Part shown: piece by piece, positions 9,920-21,582 of the stretch
How the letters are laid out: the number at the start of each line of letters is the position of its first letter
How positions within the stretch are numbered: position 1 is the first letter of the stretch
Assembly (NCBI GenBank): GCA_015680685.1
Contig: MNCI01011880.1
Location: forward strand, 135,354-199,353
Direction: 5' to 3'
DNA length: 64,000 nt
Source: Gnetum montanum
Lineage: Eukaryota; Streptophyta; Gnetopsida; Gnetales; Gnetaceae
Notes under the pieces: generated by a model
Databases searched by the model: none
Told to the model about the DNA's origin: nothing
What the model saw: the letters and a program-made list of their open reading frames with translations, nothing else
Made by a program: the position numbers and the translations under genes

Positions 9920-12330
9920 ATGTATTCTTCTTCTCATAGGTGTGAAGATGTCAAACCACCTATCCCACAAGATTACAAAGTGGTATATACTCATCTAAAT
10001 GAGTATGTTCTAGACTTCACCTTCATCCTACATTAGGATGAACAACTGTGATGGCATGATATGGAGGGCAACATTATTTTGCCTCCTAATCGATCTATAC
10101 CAAGGATGTTGTTTAAAACTCTTAAAACGTTAGGCATCTTAGATCTTCACAAAGAATATGTGTCATAATTATCATCCTAGTGAAACATAACATAGGCAAG
10201 ATTAACACTAGGAGAAGCACCATGAGTTTACAAACGAAAAACACTTTACTAATCCCTTGTTCCTGCTAAACCAAGATGATAATGAGGATACTCCTCTTGA
10301 AGGTTCTCAACATGAACATTCTTCATCCCCTAATGCTGGTGATGAGGGTGTGAACTTGAACCTATGATCCACTATTTATAAACTAGGTTCAAGAAAAAGT
10401 GACAACCAAGGTAGGGACTCGGGCAAGCATCACAGTAGCAAGGGATCTAAGGATGGTGATTGTAATAAGCACATGAGTGATGGTAGACACCATGGTGGTG
10501 GTGGTAGTACACCTTCTTCTTCATTCTCTTCATTTGATTCTAAACATTCCTCTTCATCTGATAGTTCTCATGGAAGGCACCATCAAAATAATCACGATGA
10601 AGGTAATTAGATAGATAATAAGGATTGTGAAGGCCACCAAAACCAAAGGGGTGGCCGAAACCATCATCGATGCAATGATGATGATGAACCTCTATTAGCA
10701 ACTTGAAGTATGCTCAACATTACAAAGGCAGTAAAAATTCCAACCAAGCACATGAAAAATGGTCAAATCAAGCACTTAGAATAATATTCCAAGATTTGAG
10801 GGGGGATACAACTCTGATTCAAAATCACATCTATAACCTTTTCATGATGCCTGCACCTTACAAAACATAGAAAATGAGTGGCAAAAACTAAAGCTTTTTC
10901 CCAAGACACTCACACCAAGGAAGCTAAAAGCTGGTATCAGTTGGAGCTGAAATCTATCCGTAGATGAAGTACCAAGTTGGAGCTATTCAATGACAAATAC
11001 CATATGTACTCCCAAATGTCTAATCTGAAAAGGAAAATCCAAGGCTAGAAATAGGGAACACATGAACCCTTGCATGCCACCATGGACTGATACTATTCAC
11101 ACTTACATTGATGCCTTGGTCATGATTATTCTTAGAGGAAACAACTTTGCCACATCATAGATGGGCTCAAAGCAAAAACAAGAATCCTTGGGGTGTATGC
11201 CCAAGGAAGATTGTCTAAACTAAGAGCTCATTAGATCCAAAGGTTAATTTAGTAGCTAGCAAAAGAAGAAGATGAGCTATAGAAAAGGAAAAGTGCTAAA
11301 GAATATAATAGGGATCCTTCCATCAGGAAATGGGAGGTTTGATTTTGTGATGAGGAGGAATCACCACTTGATGAAGTGGTGAATAGAAAGACCTTGCCCA
11401 TCCAAAAATCTATTTTTGACATTTTGACCAAGGTTGAAAAATTATGGGATTCTTTGGATGAAAAATTTCAAATTTCTTTGAAGATTGTTGAAGAATCCAA
11501 AGAGAAAAATAGTGATCATAATCACAAGAGACGAAAAGAAGCTGAACGTGCCTACCAAAGAGGTAAGGACAAAGCTATTGCAGTAGAGGAAGTTGTGGAA
11601 GCTAACTCTAATGATGAAATTGATTATGACATCTGTTAATACAAACATCTAAAGGGTTGCTACCCTATGATGTCACACTTACAAAAGTCTAGAGTGTACA
11701 CATTGAATCCTCACCTAGTACATAGGTAAGCTTCAACACGATTACCTTATCCTTAAGGCAATCCACAATAGTTCCAGAACAATAACAAGCTTACTACCCA
11801 AGTGGAACTCCTCCACAATCATATGAACAATACTAATAATTGTATCAACTACAATTGTGGAAAATGCCACTACAAAGGCATCAATACCCTTATAGGTAGA
11901 CTTCTATTTCCATTACTTAGGGTTTAGGGTTTAGGGTTTAGGGTTTCAAATCCATACGAGTACTATGTTTAGCAGCCCATCTTTCTTAGAAGTTCTGCAA
12001 ATCATACATCATTCTAGCATCACTATTATACTCCAGAGTACCACTGAACACACTCACCATCTACTCTAGGGGAAAACCCATATCTATATCCATATCATAC
12101 TCCACATCCCTCTACACATATACCTCCACCTTTAACCTAATTATCTTTTTCTCCATCCATGCAGGTTGAGATTCCTTCACAGCTACAACAACAAAATGCC
12201 ACAAGGTTTATGCTCTTACAACTGGTTTTTTAGCCAAGTGGTTTGAACAATTGATCAAGGAAAAGGCCTTTTTTCCAACCCAGCAATCCTCTTCAACCCT
12301 CATAATTTAGTCTGATTGATTGTCCTGCAT
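9920..12330 (+). pseudogene. gag: Element B gag, decayed
   Basis: Structural Gag. The ATG at 9920 is chosen by homology with A1 (Met-x-Ser-Ser-Ser-His opening, then VVYTHLNEYVLDFTFIL). A Ser/His-rich linker lies at about 10420-10640. A capsid-like region with the IDGLKAKTR and GVYAQGRLSK patterns lies at 11150-11230, and a charged segment with VNRKTLPIQK at 11376-11639 stays open for 87 codons. The remainder to about 12330 is Pro/Tyr-rich and poorly conserved. Numerous TAG and TAA stops interrupt it. A telomere-type repeat has been inserted near 11917. Confidence 0.8.
11917..11946 (+). repeat. Interstitial telomeric repeat, about four TTTAGGG units
   Basis: Four consecutive copies of the Arabidopsis-type telomere unit TTTAGGG in the 3' part of element B gag. 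The equivalent A1 sequence (near 2440-2470) does not contain them, so they arose in this copy, by slippage or by repair of a break. Confidence 0.93.
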
Positions 12331-12399
12331 CTCCAGTACCCTCATCATATACATCAAACACCTTCAAGTGCCCTTCAAAACAAGTGTTGCCTAGGATCT

Positions 12400-12830
12400 A
12401 CCTTGTGATGCTAACTCATGTTGTTTCTAACTGGATCAAGGCTAAAAATCTTCCTATGAAGAGAGCTAACCTAAGAAGTCCACTCATTTATCTACAAATT
12501 GCTAAACATGAGTCATGCAAGGCTCTTTCGAAGTGACTTTCCCATAATTATGGGAAGATCTTGGCTAAGCACAGTTAATGCATGAATGGGCATAAGGGAC
12601 CTATCTTTAGAAATATCCAAGGAAAATGAATTGGGCAAGATTAAAAAGAAACGTATTCCATGCATCGTGTACAGTGATAATGGGTGCAATTATTTGTAAA
12701 AGATTTGATCAATCCAAAGTACACACATTAAGGCATGCAATCAATGTGCGCAAGAGATCAATATTCAAAACTATACATAATAGCTCTCTTGCACATCTAG
12801 TAGCTAATAGCTAACTTAGATAGTAACATA
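12400..12830 (+). pseudogene. pol: Element B protease remnant
   Basis: The C-terminal protease part aligns with A1: an IIMGRSWLSTVNA-like block at about 12547-12590, DLSLEISKEN at about 12600-12628 and a KKKRIPCI segment at about 12640-12665. The active-site Asp-Ser-Gly part and the flap present in A1 (1680-1840) are shortened or lost, and stops are frequent. It is not functional. Confidence 0.7.
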
Positions 12831-13179
12831 ATATGCATGAAGCCAACTGAGAACCTAACATATGCCTATGTTAAAGGCATGAACAAAATTGAACAAGTTC
12901 ATTCCTAGCTCTCTAACAAAGATGATGATACCTATTGGGGAGAGTTGAAAATCCTTGATAATTTCAAGCAGGAGCCTCTAGAACTAAAACATTTATCGAC
13001 TGGTATAGAGTATGCATTTTTAAAGAACAGTAAACTAGTCATAATTAATGTCAAACTTGCTTTTCAACAAAAATAAAATTTTTTGAAGGTAGTCAACAAA
13101 TGGCCAACAGCCTTTGCTTGGTCATATCCAGAGCTAATAGGAATTCATCCAAGGATATACTAGCATTAAATTTACACTG

Positions 13180-14412
13180 ACCTGAAAATGAAGCCTAAAA
13201 GATAGCTGCAAAGGTGGCTGAACCCCAAATTGAAGCAAATCATCAAAGAGAAAATTGAATAACTACTCAAGGTGAGGTTCATCTATTCCATTGCAGATAG
13301 TGAGTGGGTTAGACCACTCATGCTTGTGCCAAAGAAAGGTGGCAAGTGGTGGGTCTACATTGACTTCAAGCTATTAAATATGGCAATGTTTAAAGATTAT
13401 TTCCCTTTGCCATTTGTACATCAAGTGTTAGACACCATATCCAAGCATTACTATTTTAGCTTCATGGATAGCTATAGTGACTATAATGAAATCCAAATTT
13501 CGCCAAAACATTAGGCCAAGACAACATTCACAAGTCCCTGTGGGACTTTTACATATTGTAAGATGTCATTCGATCCTTAGTATCTTCCAACAATAGATTG
13601 GTAGTGATGCTAAAGTCTTTATGGATGACTTTTCCACCTATGGAGCTACATTTTAGCAAGCCTTGGACCACCTAGAGTAAGTATTGAAAAGATGCGTTGA
13701 GACAAATCTATAGCTCAATTTGTAAAAGAGCCATCTCATGGTCCAAGAAGGCATTGTGCTAAGGCACCAAATTTTGCAAAAAGGAATGAGGTAGACCTAG
13801 AAAAGATAAGGGTCATCCAAGGAATAACACACCAACTAAAGACCATTAAAGATGCTCAGTCATTCCTTGGACACATTAGCTACTACTAATGATTCATAGA
13901 GAATTTCTCTAAGATCACAAAGCCATTGGTAAAGCTTACAAAGAAAGATGCACCTTTCATTTAAACCAAGGAATGTGATCATGCATTCCAATAGTTAAAA
14001 GAAAAACTCAAAGAAACCCCAATCCTATGAGCACCAAACTGGTCCAAACCCTTCCATATCATAATAGATGCATCTAACTACACCTTGGGAGTAGTGCTCA
14101 TGTAGATGGATTATAAGAAATGTCCATATTATATCCAGTACATGAGCTGAAGCGTTATGGGAGCACAATTAAATTACACCACCATGGATAAAGAATTAAT
14201 GGTATTGGTGTATGCTATAGAAAGGTTTAGGCACTATGTGCTTAGTTACAAAGTATTTGTGCATACAGATCACAATGAAATTAACTTCCTCATAAACAAT
14301 CCAATGGTGAGCCACCATGTCATACAGTGGCTTATGATCTTGCAATAATTCGATCTCATGATGGTAGATCGAAAATGGACTGAGAATGCGATCACTGACC
14401 ACCTCTCTTGAT
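13180..14412 (+). pseudogene. pol: Element B reverse transcriptase and RNase H
   Basis: RT fingers and palm: the SEWVRPLMLVPKKGGKWWVYIDF segment at 13300-13370, then PLPFVHQVLDTI, then FSFMDSYSDYNEI (13272-13514 is open). A frameshift follows, then a catalytic-loop block MDDFSTYGA near 13620-13655. RNase H has LNYTTMDKE at 14169, FRHYVLSYKVFVHTDHNE (14226-14280) and a terminal ITDHLS at about 14392-14410. Several domains keep recognisable catalytic residues, but stops and shifts prevent any continuous product. The equivalent in A2 is 7204-8040. Confidence 0.88.
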
Positions 14413-14559
14413 TAAGATGGGATAATAAATAGGAGGAGAGCTCACTCTTTGATCAATTTCTAGATGAACTCCTCTTTACAGTAGCAATAAGTGATCAAAC
14501 ACCTACAAAAACAATATGGTATAATGGCATCCTCACCTATCTTCTCACTCAAGAGATGC

Positions 14560-15840
14560 CACAAGACCTGGATTTCAGAAAGAAGAAAAAATTTCTTCAT
14601 CGGGATAAATAGTTCATGGAAATCAATGGGCACCTCTACAAGGTGTGTGCTGATGGCCTGATTTGTTGGTGTGTCCATGACAAAGATCAACTACGTGTTC
14701 TCTAGGATGATCACAAGGGACCTTTTGGAGGCCACTATGCAAGAAGATGCGTGGCCATAAAAATCCTGATGGCAGGATACAATTGGCCTATAATCTTTAG
14801 GAATGCCCACCAGTTCATCAAGTCTTATGACCATTGTCAATGAGATGGTAGGATGCTTGCTTGCACGGAAGGTCCTCAATAGTGGATTCAACCATTTTAA
14901 CCTTTTGACATATGGGGCATTGACCTCATGGGTTTGATCACTTCCATGTCTAATGGGAAGGCATATAGTATCATAGCAATCAACTACTACACAAAATGGG
15001 CAAAAGTAGGAACTGTTACTAATTGTACATCATCCACTTCTACTAGATTCATACAACAAAATATTGGGAATAGATTTGGGGTGCCACATTCACTAATTTC
15101 TAACAATGAAATGCATTTCATAAGTGTCACTTTTAGAAAATTAATGTAATTCTTGGGGGTTGAACATAAATTAACAACACCTAATCACCCCCAAGCCAAC
15201 AGTCAAGCAAAGGTAACCAATAGGGAGATCACAAAAATATGAATGTGGACCATTAGCAAATATAGGAAGGATTGAAGTGCAAAACTTAACTATGCTCTCT
15301 AGGCTTATCGTTCAACTTGGAAACTTCCTATCAACTATTCTCCTTATGATTTAGCGAACGGAAAACTTCCAATGGTCCTGATTCAATCCAAGCTTCATAC
15401 ACTCTCAACAGCCTATGATCTAAATCTTGACCTAAATCTAGCACAGAAAGAAAGAATAATTAACCTGAACATGCTAGATAAAAATTGATTAGTGGCCATA
15501 TCCTTGAATGAGGTGAACAAGGCATTCAGCAAGCAACATCATGACCTTAGAATTAGGTAAGTAAAACTTTAACCAAGAGATAAGGTTCTCTGTTGAAAAC
15601 CCCACACATGTATCCCAAAAGGAAAAATTTCAAACATTGTGAGAGGGATCTTACATAATTGATCAAACCTTTTCCTCTAGGGCCATGTTAATCTACAAAC
15701 CTGAATCCCTAAATAAAAAGTAGTTAGTCAACATCCAACAAGTAAAACCTTTCCTAGAACCAAGACAAGCCAATGCAACTACAACCTCAACCAATGGACA
15801 ACTACATTCTATTTTTTGGATCTCCTCCTTCCTAGTGATG
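14560..15840 (+). pseudogene. pol: Element B integrase, catalytic triad damaged
   Basis: Zinc-binding N-terminus at about 14680-14850 with SYDHCQ in place of C..C (first Cys now Tyr). The core has DIWGIDLMG at 14911-14937, then INYYTKWAK, then ISNNEMHF at about 15097-15120 where the family has the second Asp (TDNG-type; Asp now Asn), then ANSQAKVTNRE at about 15196-15228 where the third catalytic residue Glu is Lys. Both losses are G-to-A type. The C-terminal region with LRPRDKVL-like and I..I..VKPF blocks runs to about 15760. Stops are mostly TAG and TAA. Confidence 0.87.
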
Positions 15841-17400
15841 AGGGAGATGGCCACCCATGCTAATCGTCAACATGGTTTCTTAGTTTTTCTACTTTTTCTT
15901 TTTCACATTTTTTATTTTTACAAATTTTTAATTTTCATATTTTTCTAATTTTATACCATCTTTAGTACCTTTGAACCTTCTTGACTACTTTACATTTTCT
16001 TATATATTTTTTTTTTTGACTTAAGTGTGATATTTTCTTACTTTTGCTAATAAAATTGCTTTATTTTCATAGGACATAGTGCTACTGTTGTTGTTTACTA
16101 ATGATGGTTTGTGCTTAATGTTGTGATTGTCGATGTCCAGTTTCTATTTTTGAATTCTGATGTCTAATGACTTTGACATGGCTTATTCTTCATGGAACAG
16201 GCAGTGAGTCCACATCATCCACCCATCTAATGACATCTATGATTTTCCTTGTTCTAGGGATTTCAAGTTTCTTCCATTAAAGAAAATTTTAATTAATTGG
16301 TGACCTTGGTAGTTTCAAAATTAGTAAGGATTCAAAGGTTTGTAAAGGGTGTAACTTCAAGGGAACTCAATACTCTTTGTACTCTTCTACTTCTATGTCT
16401 GAGTGTTTTTCATAGGCTTCTTACTGTTCGATACCACCCATTGATAGGAAGTCAAATAAATTCTTTGCATGGTATGGTTCCTGTCCCAAACAAAAAAAAA
16501 ATGAGAATTTAAAGCACAACCTTTAGACACGAATAAGTCCTTGCATGGTGTGGTTTTCATTTCAAAAATAAATAAAACCATGGAAAATTCAAAGCACATC
16601 CTTTAGACAAATAAATGGGCTACAAGCACTGGTTATGGAACTTGAATGGCCTACACCTGTGCCTAAAGTTATCCTCTAACTAAGGCCCTTTCTCTCACTT
16701 CCTACTTCTCTTTTCTTCTCTTTTTGGAATGGTGGTTGTTTTGTGAAAGAACTATGGTGTCTTGAGTAAGTGGATTGATCTTAGGATGGTGATGCAAAGT
16801 CACTGAAAGCATATGGTTTTGGTCTAAACTGAGGATGGATCTTCTTGAGTCATTTTAAAGACAAATTCCACAAGGGAGTTCTTATGACCTCAATTCATAA
16901 CTTCATTCCACCTTCTCTATCATACATCCATGCTACCATAACTCACCTCACTATCATGTTCTATATTATGCACTATGTCTTGGTTGGATGTGTTGGGATT
17001 CTTGAGTAGATTTGTTCTGGTTGGTCCTTAGCTTTTCATGACCATTAAATAACTATGGGACCCATAGACTCTTTTGTTGAGGTTATGCAAGGGCAAAAAT
17101 GGCATAAGCCTACTATGGGAAGGATCCACTTGCGTAGCTCTTCATTTGGTTAGTTAAGGTTTCTTACCTTTGACATCACTACAATCCTATCTTTTGTGTA
17201 TTTCATTGAGTATTCTTCTCAATGCTTCTTAATCTTTCATTTCATTCATCCACCAAATCAAATTTTCTCCATTTTTTCAAATTTATGAGTTTCAACACCC
17301 TCTTCTCATGTTTTCATACTATTCTTGATTTTTAAAGCTTTAATTTGATCACAATTTCATCTAAAATTTCCTTGTATTTTGTAAGTTTGACCAAAGTCAA
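15840..17400 (+). other. Element B post-integrase untranslated region
   Basis: No supported reading frame. A T-rich stretch (15870-16080) follows a purine-rich block at 15838-15852 that is conserved in A1 (about 1140-1155) and A2 (about 5830-5845). A unit of about 75 bp (16450-16525, again 16530-16605) with the words 'tttgcatggt' and 'aaagcacaacctttagac' is duplicated here. A1 has one copy (450-560). Confidence 0.7.
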
Positions 17401-17417
17401 TAGTGGTCAATAGATGC

Positions 17418-17492
17418 ATCGACGAGGCCTCATCAACATAGCTAACCACATCAATGAGGCCTTGTTGACGTAGTGGTTACATCCTATATATA
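17418..17492 (+). promoter_or_regulatory. Internal promoter-like cassette of element B
   Basis: An inverted repeat with arms 17418-17437 and 17450-17469, sharing the RAGGCCTCAT core, is followed by a TATA-like CTATATATA at 17484-17492. The LTR has one such arm (8932-8951) upstream of its TATA box (8969-8977), and the 3' LTR has a decayed one near 21100-21120. The extra coding region begins about 450 bp downstream. That it drives a subgenomic transcript is inference. Confidence 0.5.
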
Positions 17493-17938
17493 CCACCAAG
17501 CACTTAGGAATTTTTTTTCATTTTCTCATAACACATGGGTAATTTTTGTAATTTTTCAAAGCCTAAAACCTTCTAGAGCTCATAACTCCCCAACCGCTTC
17601 TCCAAATCACTCCAGTTATTGGTCCTACACTTACTGAAGTTAAGATCATTATCATGGGGGCCACAAACTTTAAGGTTTCTGATCAAAATTTTTCTAACTC
17701 CCCCAAAGGGTTAAAAACCTTAATAACATCTAAACCTCAACTTTTTTTTCAGTTAACCCTTCCAACAATCTCCAAGATGATTCATTAATGATAACACATA
17801 AATAAATAATAATTGAAATAACCAAATCATCCATAACTACAACTTAGCCAAGTGTAACTATCCTTAAGATATAAAGGTATCCCAATTGCATTATGTTACA
17901 TAATAGTCACTAACCCATGGTCTTACTATGATTATAGA

Positions 17939-19005
17939 TGGCACCAAAATAGAAATGCTTGTAGGAAGGAGAACCCTCTCAACCATAAGAGAAGTAGCCT
18001 AGAGCTGGAAGGGGCCAGTAAGAACAAGGCTAAGAATTACCAGAGGCAACCCATTGCAACAAGACCTCTTTGAGAGGATCCTAAAGTGAAATCTATCCAA
18101 CAAATTCCAAAAGAAGAAGTGCCTACAAAATAATTATAATGAGGAGAAGTTCTAGACCACTGCCAAGGCTTGAGGTCACTTTGACTCAAGCCTACCTTAA
18201 TATCATTAGGTCTCAAGAAAGTTCAAAGATCCATTCTTCAAGAGATCAACTTCAGGCCATTTTTAGAGAAAGCTCCAGAGGATGTCAAGACATAACTACA
18301 AGCCTCTCCTATGTGGCTAGTAATCACATCCAGTGGGAAATGGTACATGGGAGAGACACATCTCTTCTAGAGTATCTGAAGGCTAGGGTCCATTGTAAAA
18401 ATCAAGGACATTCAAGTGTCCTACTTGAGAGAAGCTATCACACAAGCACTTGGGTTTCTTGATACCAGAACATAGCTGGTAGAACTATCCACGAAAGATG
18501 ATCCTAAGGCCAAGAGGAAGTGAACCCAACAATGTTATGGGGTTAACTATAAGGAGTATGGTGCACTCACATCGATGAAGCAAATTTATTTCAAAATTGC
18601 AGCCTATCACCTCAACCCAACGATGAGGCCAAGCAAGGTGACTACCTTCTCTACCTGAGCATGTGTCACTCTAAGCAGGAAATTTCCCATCAAACTTTCA
18701 CAACTGATCTACTTAGAGATTGAGAAGTGCTTCAAAGAAAACAAATGTGGAAGGAAGACCCTACCTTTTCTGTGCCTCATTAGGAAACTTTGTAAAAGGG
18801 TAGGCATCATTTTCTACTTCAATGATACCATCAAGCATGCTCTGTTGGCCTCATGATTTGAGATTATGAAAGATAAAACATTAGCACCAACCCAAGAAGA
18901 GGAGCAACTACCACCACCACCCACTCAGGAAATAACACTAGAGGCCCACGCAGCCAATGAGGCTCTACGCAAAATCCAGAAGTAGCTCTTGAGTGAACAA
19001 GAGTA
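17939..19005 (+). pseudogene. Extra coding region in the env-like position, first frame
   Basis: One reading frame can be followed for about 355 codons with around ten in-frame stops and no clear indel. It opens Lys/Arg-rich, then includes FLEKAPEDVKT (about 18260-18292), YGVNYKEYGALTS (about 18537-18576), VTLSRKFPIKLSQLIYLEI (18665-18722) and TLPFLCLI (about 18758-18780), and ends in an acidic, Pro-rich tail (PPPP near 18911-18921). The middle resembles the LP..LI..L pattern of plant retrotransposon proteins outside gag-pol, but I cannot name a family. Its place between integrase and 3' LTR matches the env-like gene of Athila. No signal peptide or membrane segment is evident. Confidence 0.6.
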
Positions 19006-20726
19006 ATGTACAGGATCGAGTGGGGGGATCCATCTATGTATCAGCTAGTGATAAGTCACCTTAATGAGGTGGCCTGAAAAATTAGCTAGATGGAGAGGGG
19101 TAATCCAATCTTCTCTACCCAATGAACGTAGCTACCTACAAGGTTAGATCCCAATGCTTAAGAGGTGACGGTGTCATTATCGCAACACCATTTATTCCTA
19201 GAAATCTCTAGGAATGCCACCACCTTCTTGGTGCGTTTGGAGAAAGGTGAAGAGGCAACCGTCTTGGTGATGCAATACCAAGGGCAAGAAACAGTGGCTG
19301 AAGTGGTTGTTGACTATGTAGCTATAGCATTGAATGCATCCATTGTGTCTATACTAGATGTATTTTCACTTAAAGACATGCAGAAGTCCACGAGCATGGT
19401 CAATGAAAAGTTAAACAAAACCCAACATAAGGAATTGTTGGAATGATTAGTGGGAACTAGGTAACAAATTTTGGATATCTTTGATTATCCAGAAGACATC
19501 ACTACAACCTAGTCAAAGCTACTGAATGCAAGGGGAAAATGCAATATTTTGAAAGGGAAACTTGAAATGGCCTAAGAACAAAATCAATGCTTGGTAGCAG
19601 AGGTTGCTGAATTATGTGCCTAACTTGTAGATCCTGTGATTCTTAGCCTAGCAATAACTAGAGATGATGCTTTCAAATAGCTTCAAGAATGATTCTAGAA
19701 GGTTGAGAAGGAGGTAATTATGATCATCTTCAACTAGTCTGTAGCTGAAGCAAAAGTATATGCAATTCAGAAGGACTTGATACAAATGTGTCAGGAGAAT
19801 GAGACTTTGACCACATAGAATTATCACTTGCAAAATGTTAATGCTTAGAAGGACCATATGCAAGAATTTATTCATCAATAACAAGAGAAGCTTGCTAGGG
19901 TGAACACTAAATTGAGGAAATTGTCCATAGAAAATTGAAATCTATCAAAAAAGAAAGTGTGTGCCTTGCACTAGAAGTCTACCATTGAAATCGTCGCTTG
20001 AAAGAATGAATCTTTGAAGTTTAAAAAAGTGAAGAATCACTACAGTGACCAAGTTGGCTTGTAGGAGGTTAATGAAAAACACATTTAAATGATGAAGGAA
20101 AAAATAAATGAATCCCTCTAGCAACTTCAGTAAGGAAGAGAAATGTGGCAACCCATCATTGATGGAATTGATGCCTACAACAAAGTAAAAATCTACTTGA
20201 AGGAGTTGCAAATAGAAGAGATGATAGAATATAGGGAGTTGGCTAATCTTTGATATGCAAACCTAGAAATGTTGACTACTAGACGACCACAATTAGAGTT
20301 AGAAAAGCAAGTGGCTAGCTTGTATCTATTATATGAGGTAGAGTTCAAGCATCACAAAGATGCCAAGCAAAAGCTTGAGACTGCAAATGCTAAACTTAAA
20401 GTTCTCAGAACATAGTTCAAAGATCAACGATCAATTACTAAGTACCTAGCCAAATAGATGAATCACTATCAAGAACTGAAAGACATAGTTAATGTGTTCG
20501 ACATTGAACAAAAATAGTTCGCTACCTAGTTCATCAATGCAAAGGAGCTATTTTGAACAATCTTATGTCCTTGGGATGTGCTCATTCCAACCCACATCAA
20601 TAAAGCTACATGAACGATGCATGATCCTAGAAGTAAGAAGGAAAAATGAAAGCATTGCTAGATGCTTTCTACTCTCCCCCCCGCCTCCCCCCCCCCTACA
20701 AAAAAAAGTTGTAGCAGTAGCAAAAT
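19006..20726 (+). pseudogene. Extra coding region, long coiled-coil-like frame
   Basis: One frame runs about 570 codons with roughly 25-30 stops and no indel: the reading phase is unchanged from 19021 to 20700. The sequence is rich in Lys, Glu, Leu, Gln and Asn with heptad-like spacing, as in long coiled coils, and ends in a Pro-rich segment over a C tract (20670-20699). Stops between 19444 and 20520 are about half TAG, the rest TAA and TGA, all at positions where Gln, Arg or Trp would fit after one transition. It is shifted one base relative to the preceding frame, near 19005. Function unknown; Athila env-like proteins are not known to me to have such a long coiled coil. Confidence 0.6.
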
Positions 20727-21062
20727 AGTCACAACCACCTCAACTGTCACCTGTGTGTGAAGCCAATGAAGGTTCCTTGGAGCCTTAAGAACCACCACCA
20801 CCTAGGACCATTTGATCTTCTTCATTAGCTTTACAACATCAAGGAACATATTGTCTAGTTTTGAAGAGTTGTGTCATGGTGTTCAATTTTGTGTCATGAA
20901 CATCATCATTCTTTGTAATGTGCTAAGCCGTACACTTGGGCACTCCATTTTTTGTCAAGTCAGTCAATTTTTTTTTTTTGAAGAGAAGTCAATCAACAAT
21001 CCCATACCTTCCCTATTTTGTCAAAGAACTTAAGCATGAGTTTTCATTTAGTCATGGGGGTA
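20727..21062 (+). other. Element B 3' untranslated end and purine tract
   Basis: No supported gene. The LTR at 21063 is preceded by the short purine run ATGGGGG (21054-21060), the likely polypurine tract that primes plus-strand synthesis. It is weak, like those of many decayed elements. Confidence 0.6.
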
Positions 21063-21582
21063 TGATGGGTTACGTTTAGTTGGCTACATCTTACCATGCA
21101 TCAATGACGCCTCATCGATTCAGTGTTGGTTTTTGGCTATAAATACATGCTTGTAGCTACATTTATAATAATTAGAGTTGTAGTTGTAGCAAAGCTCTTG
21201 CAATTTTTCTATTTTAAAGTTAGAATTTTTCCCTGAGTGCCTACAGTAGGAGTCATTGAGTGTGAAAATCTTTATTGGAGCATTGTTGTACCTAAGCACG
21301 ATAGTGTGTGCAGCAATAAAGACAAGCTTTCTAATAAACCTTATAGCACTTTGGATAGATTAGTTAGTTCAATTATGAATTCAATGTTTTTTATTATTTA
21401 TTATATTTTTTCCATTAGTTATTAAATATTTTTCAATTATTACATTAATAAATCAATTAAGCTAAATAGATTACATACATAAGTATGATCGCTTCAAGCA
21501 TAACATGTATTCACTTGATAATCCTAGTAACATTATTGCTTGGTACGCCCAATAGCATAGTGCTTGGTCACCTAATAGTGGA
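21063..21582 (+). repeat. Element B 3' LTR, left part
   Basis: Starts TGATGGGT and aligns with the 5' LTR from 8907, including the TATA block (GGCTATAAATAC near 21136-21147) and the CACGATAGTGTGTGC block (21298-21312). It stops at 21582, where element C begins; the continuation is at 40567. Confidence 0.92.
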
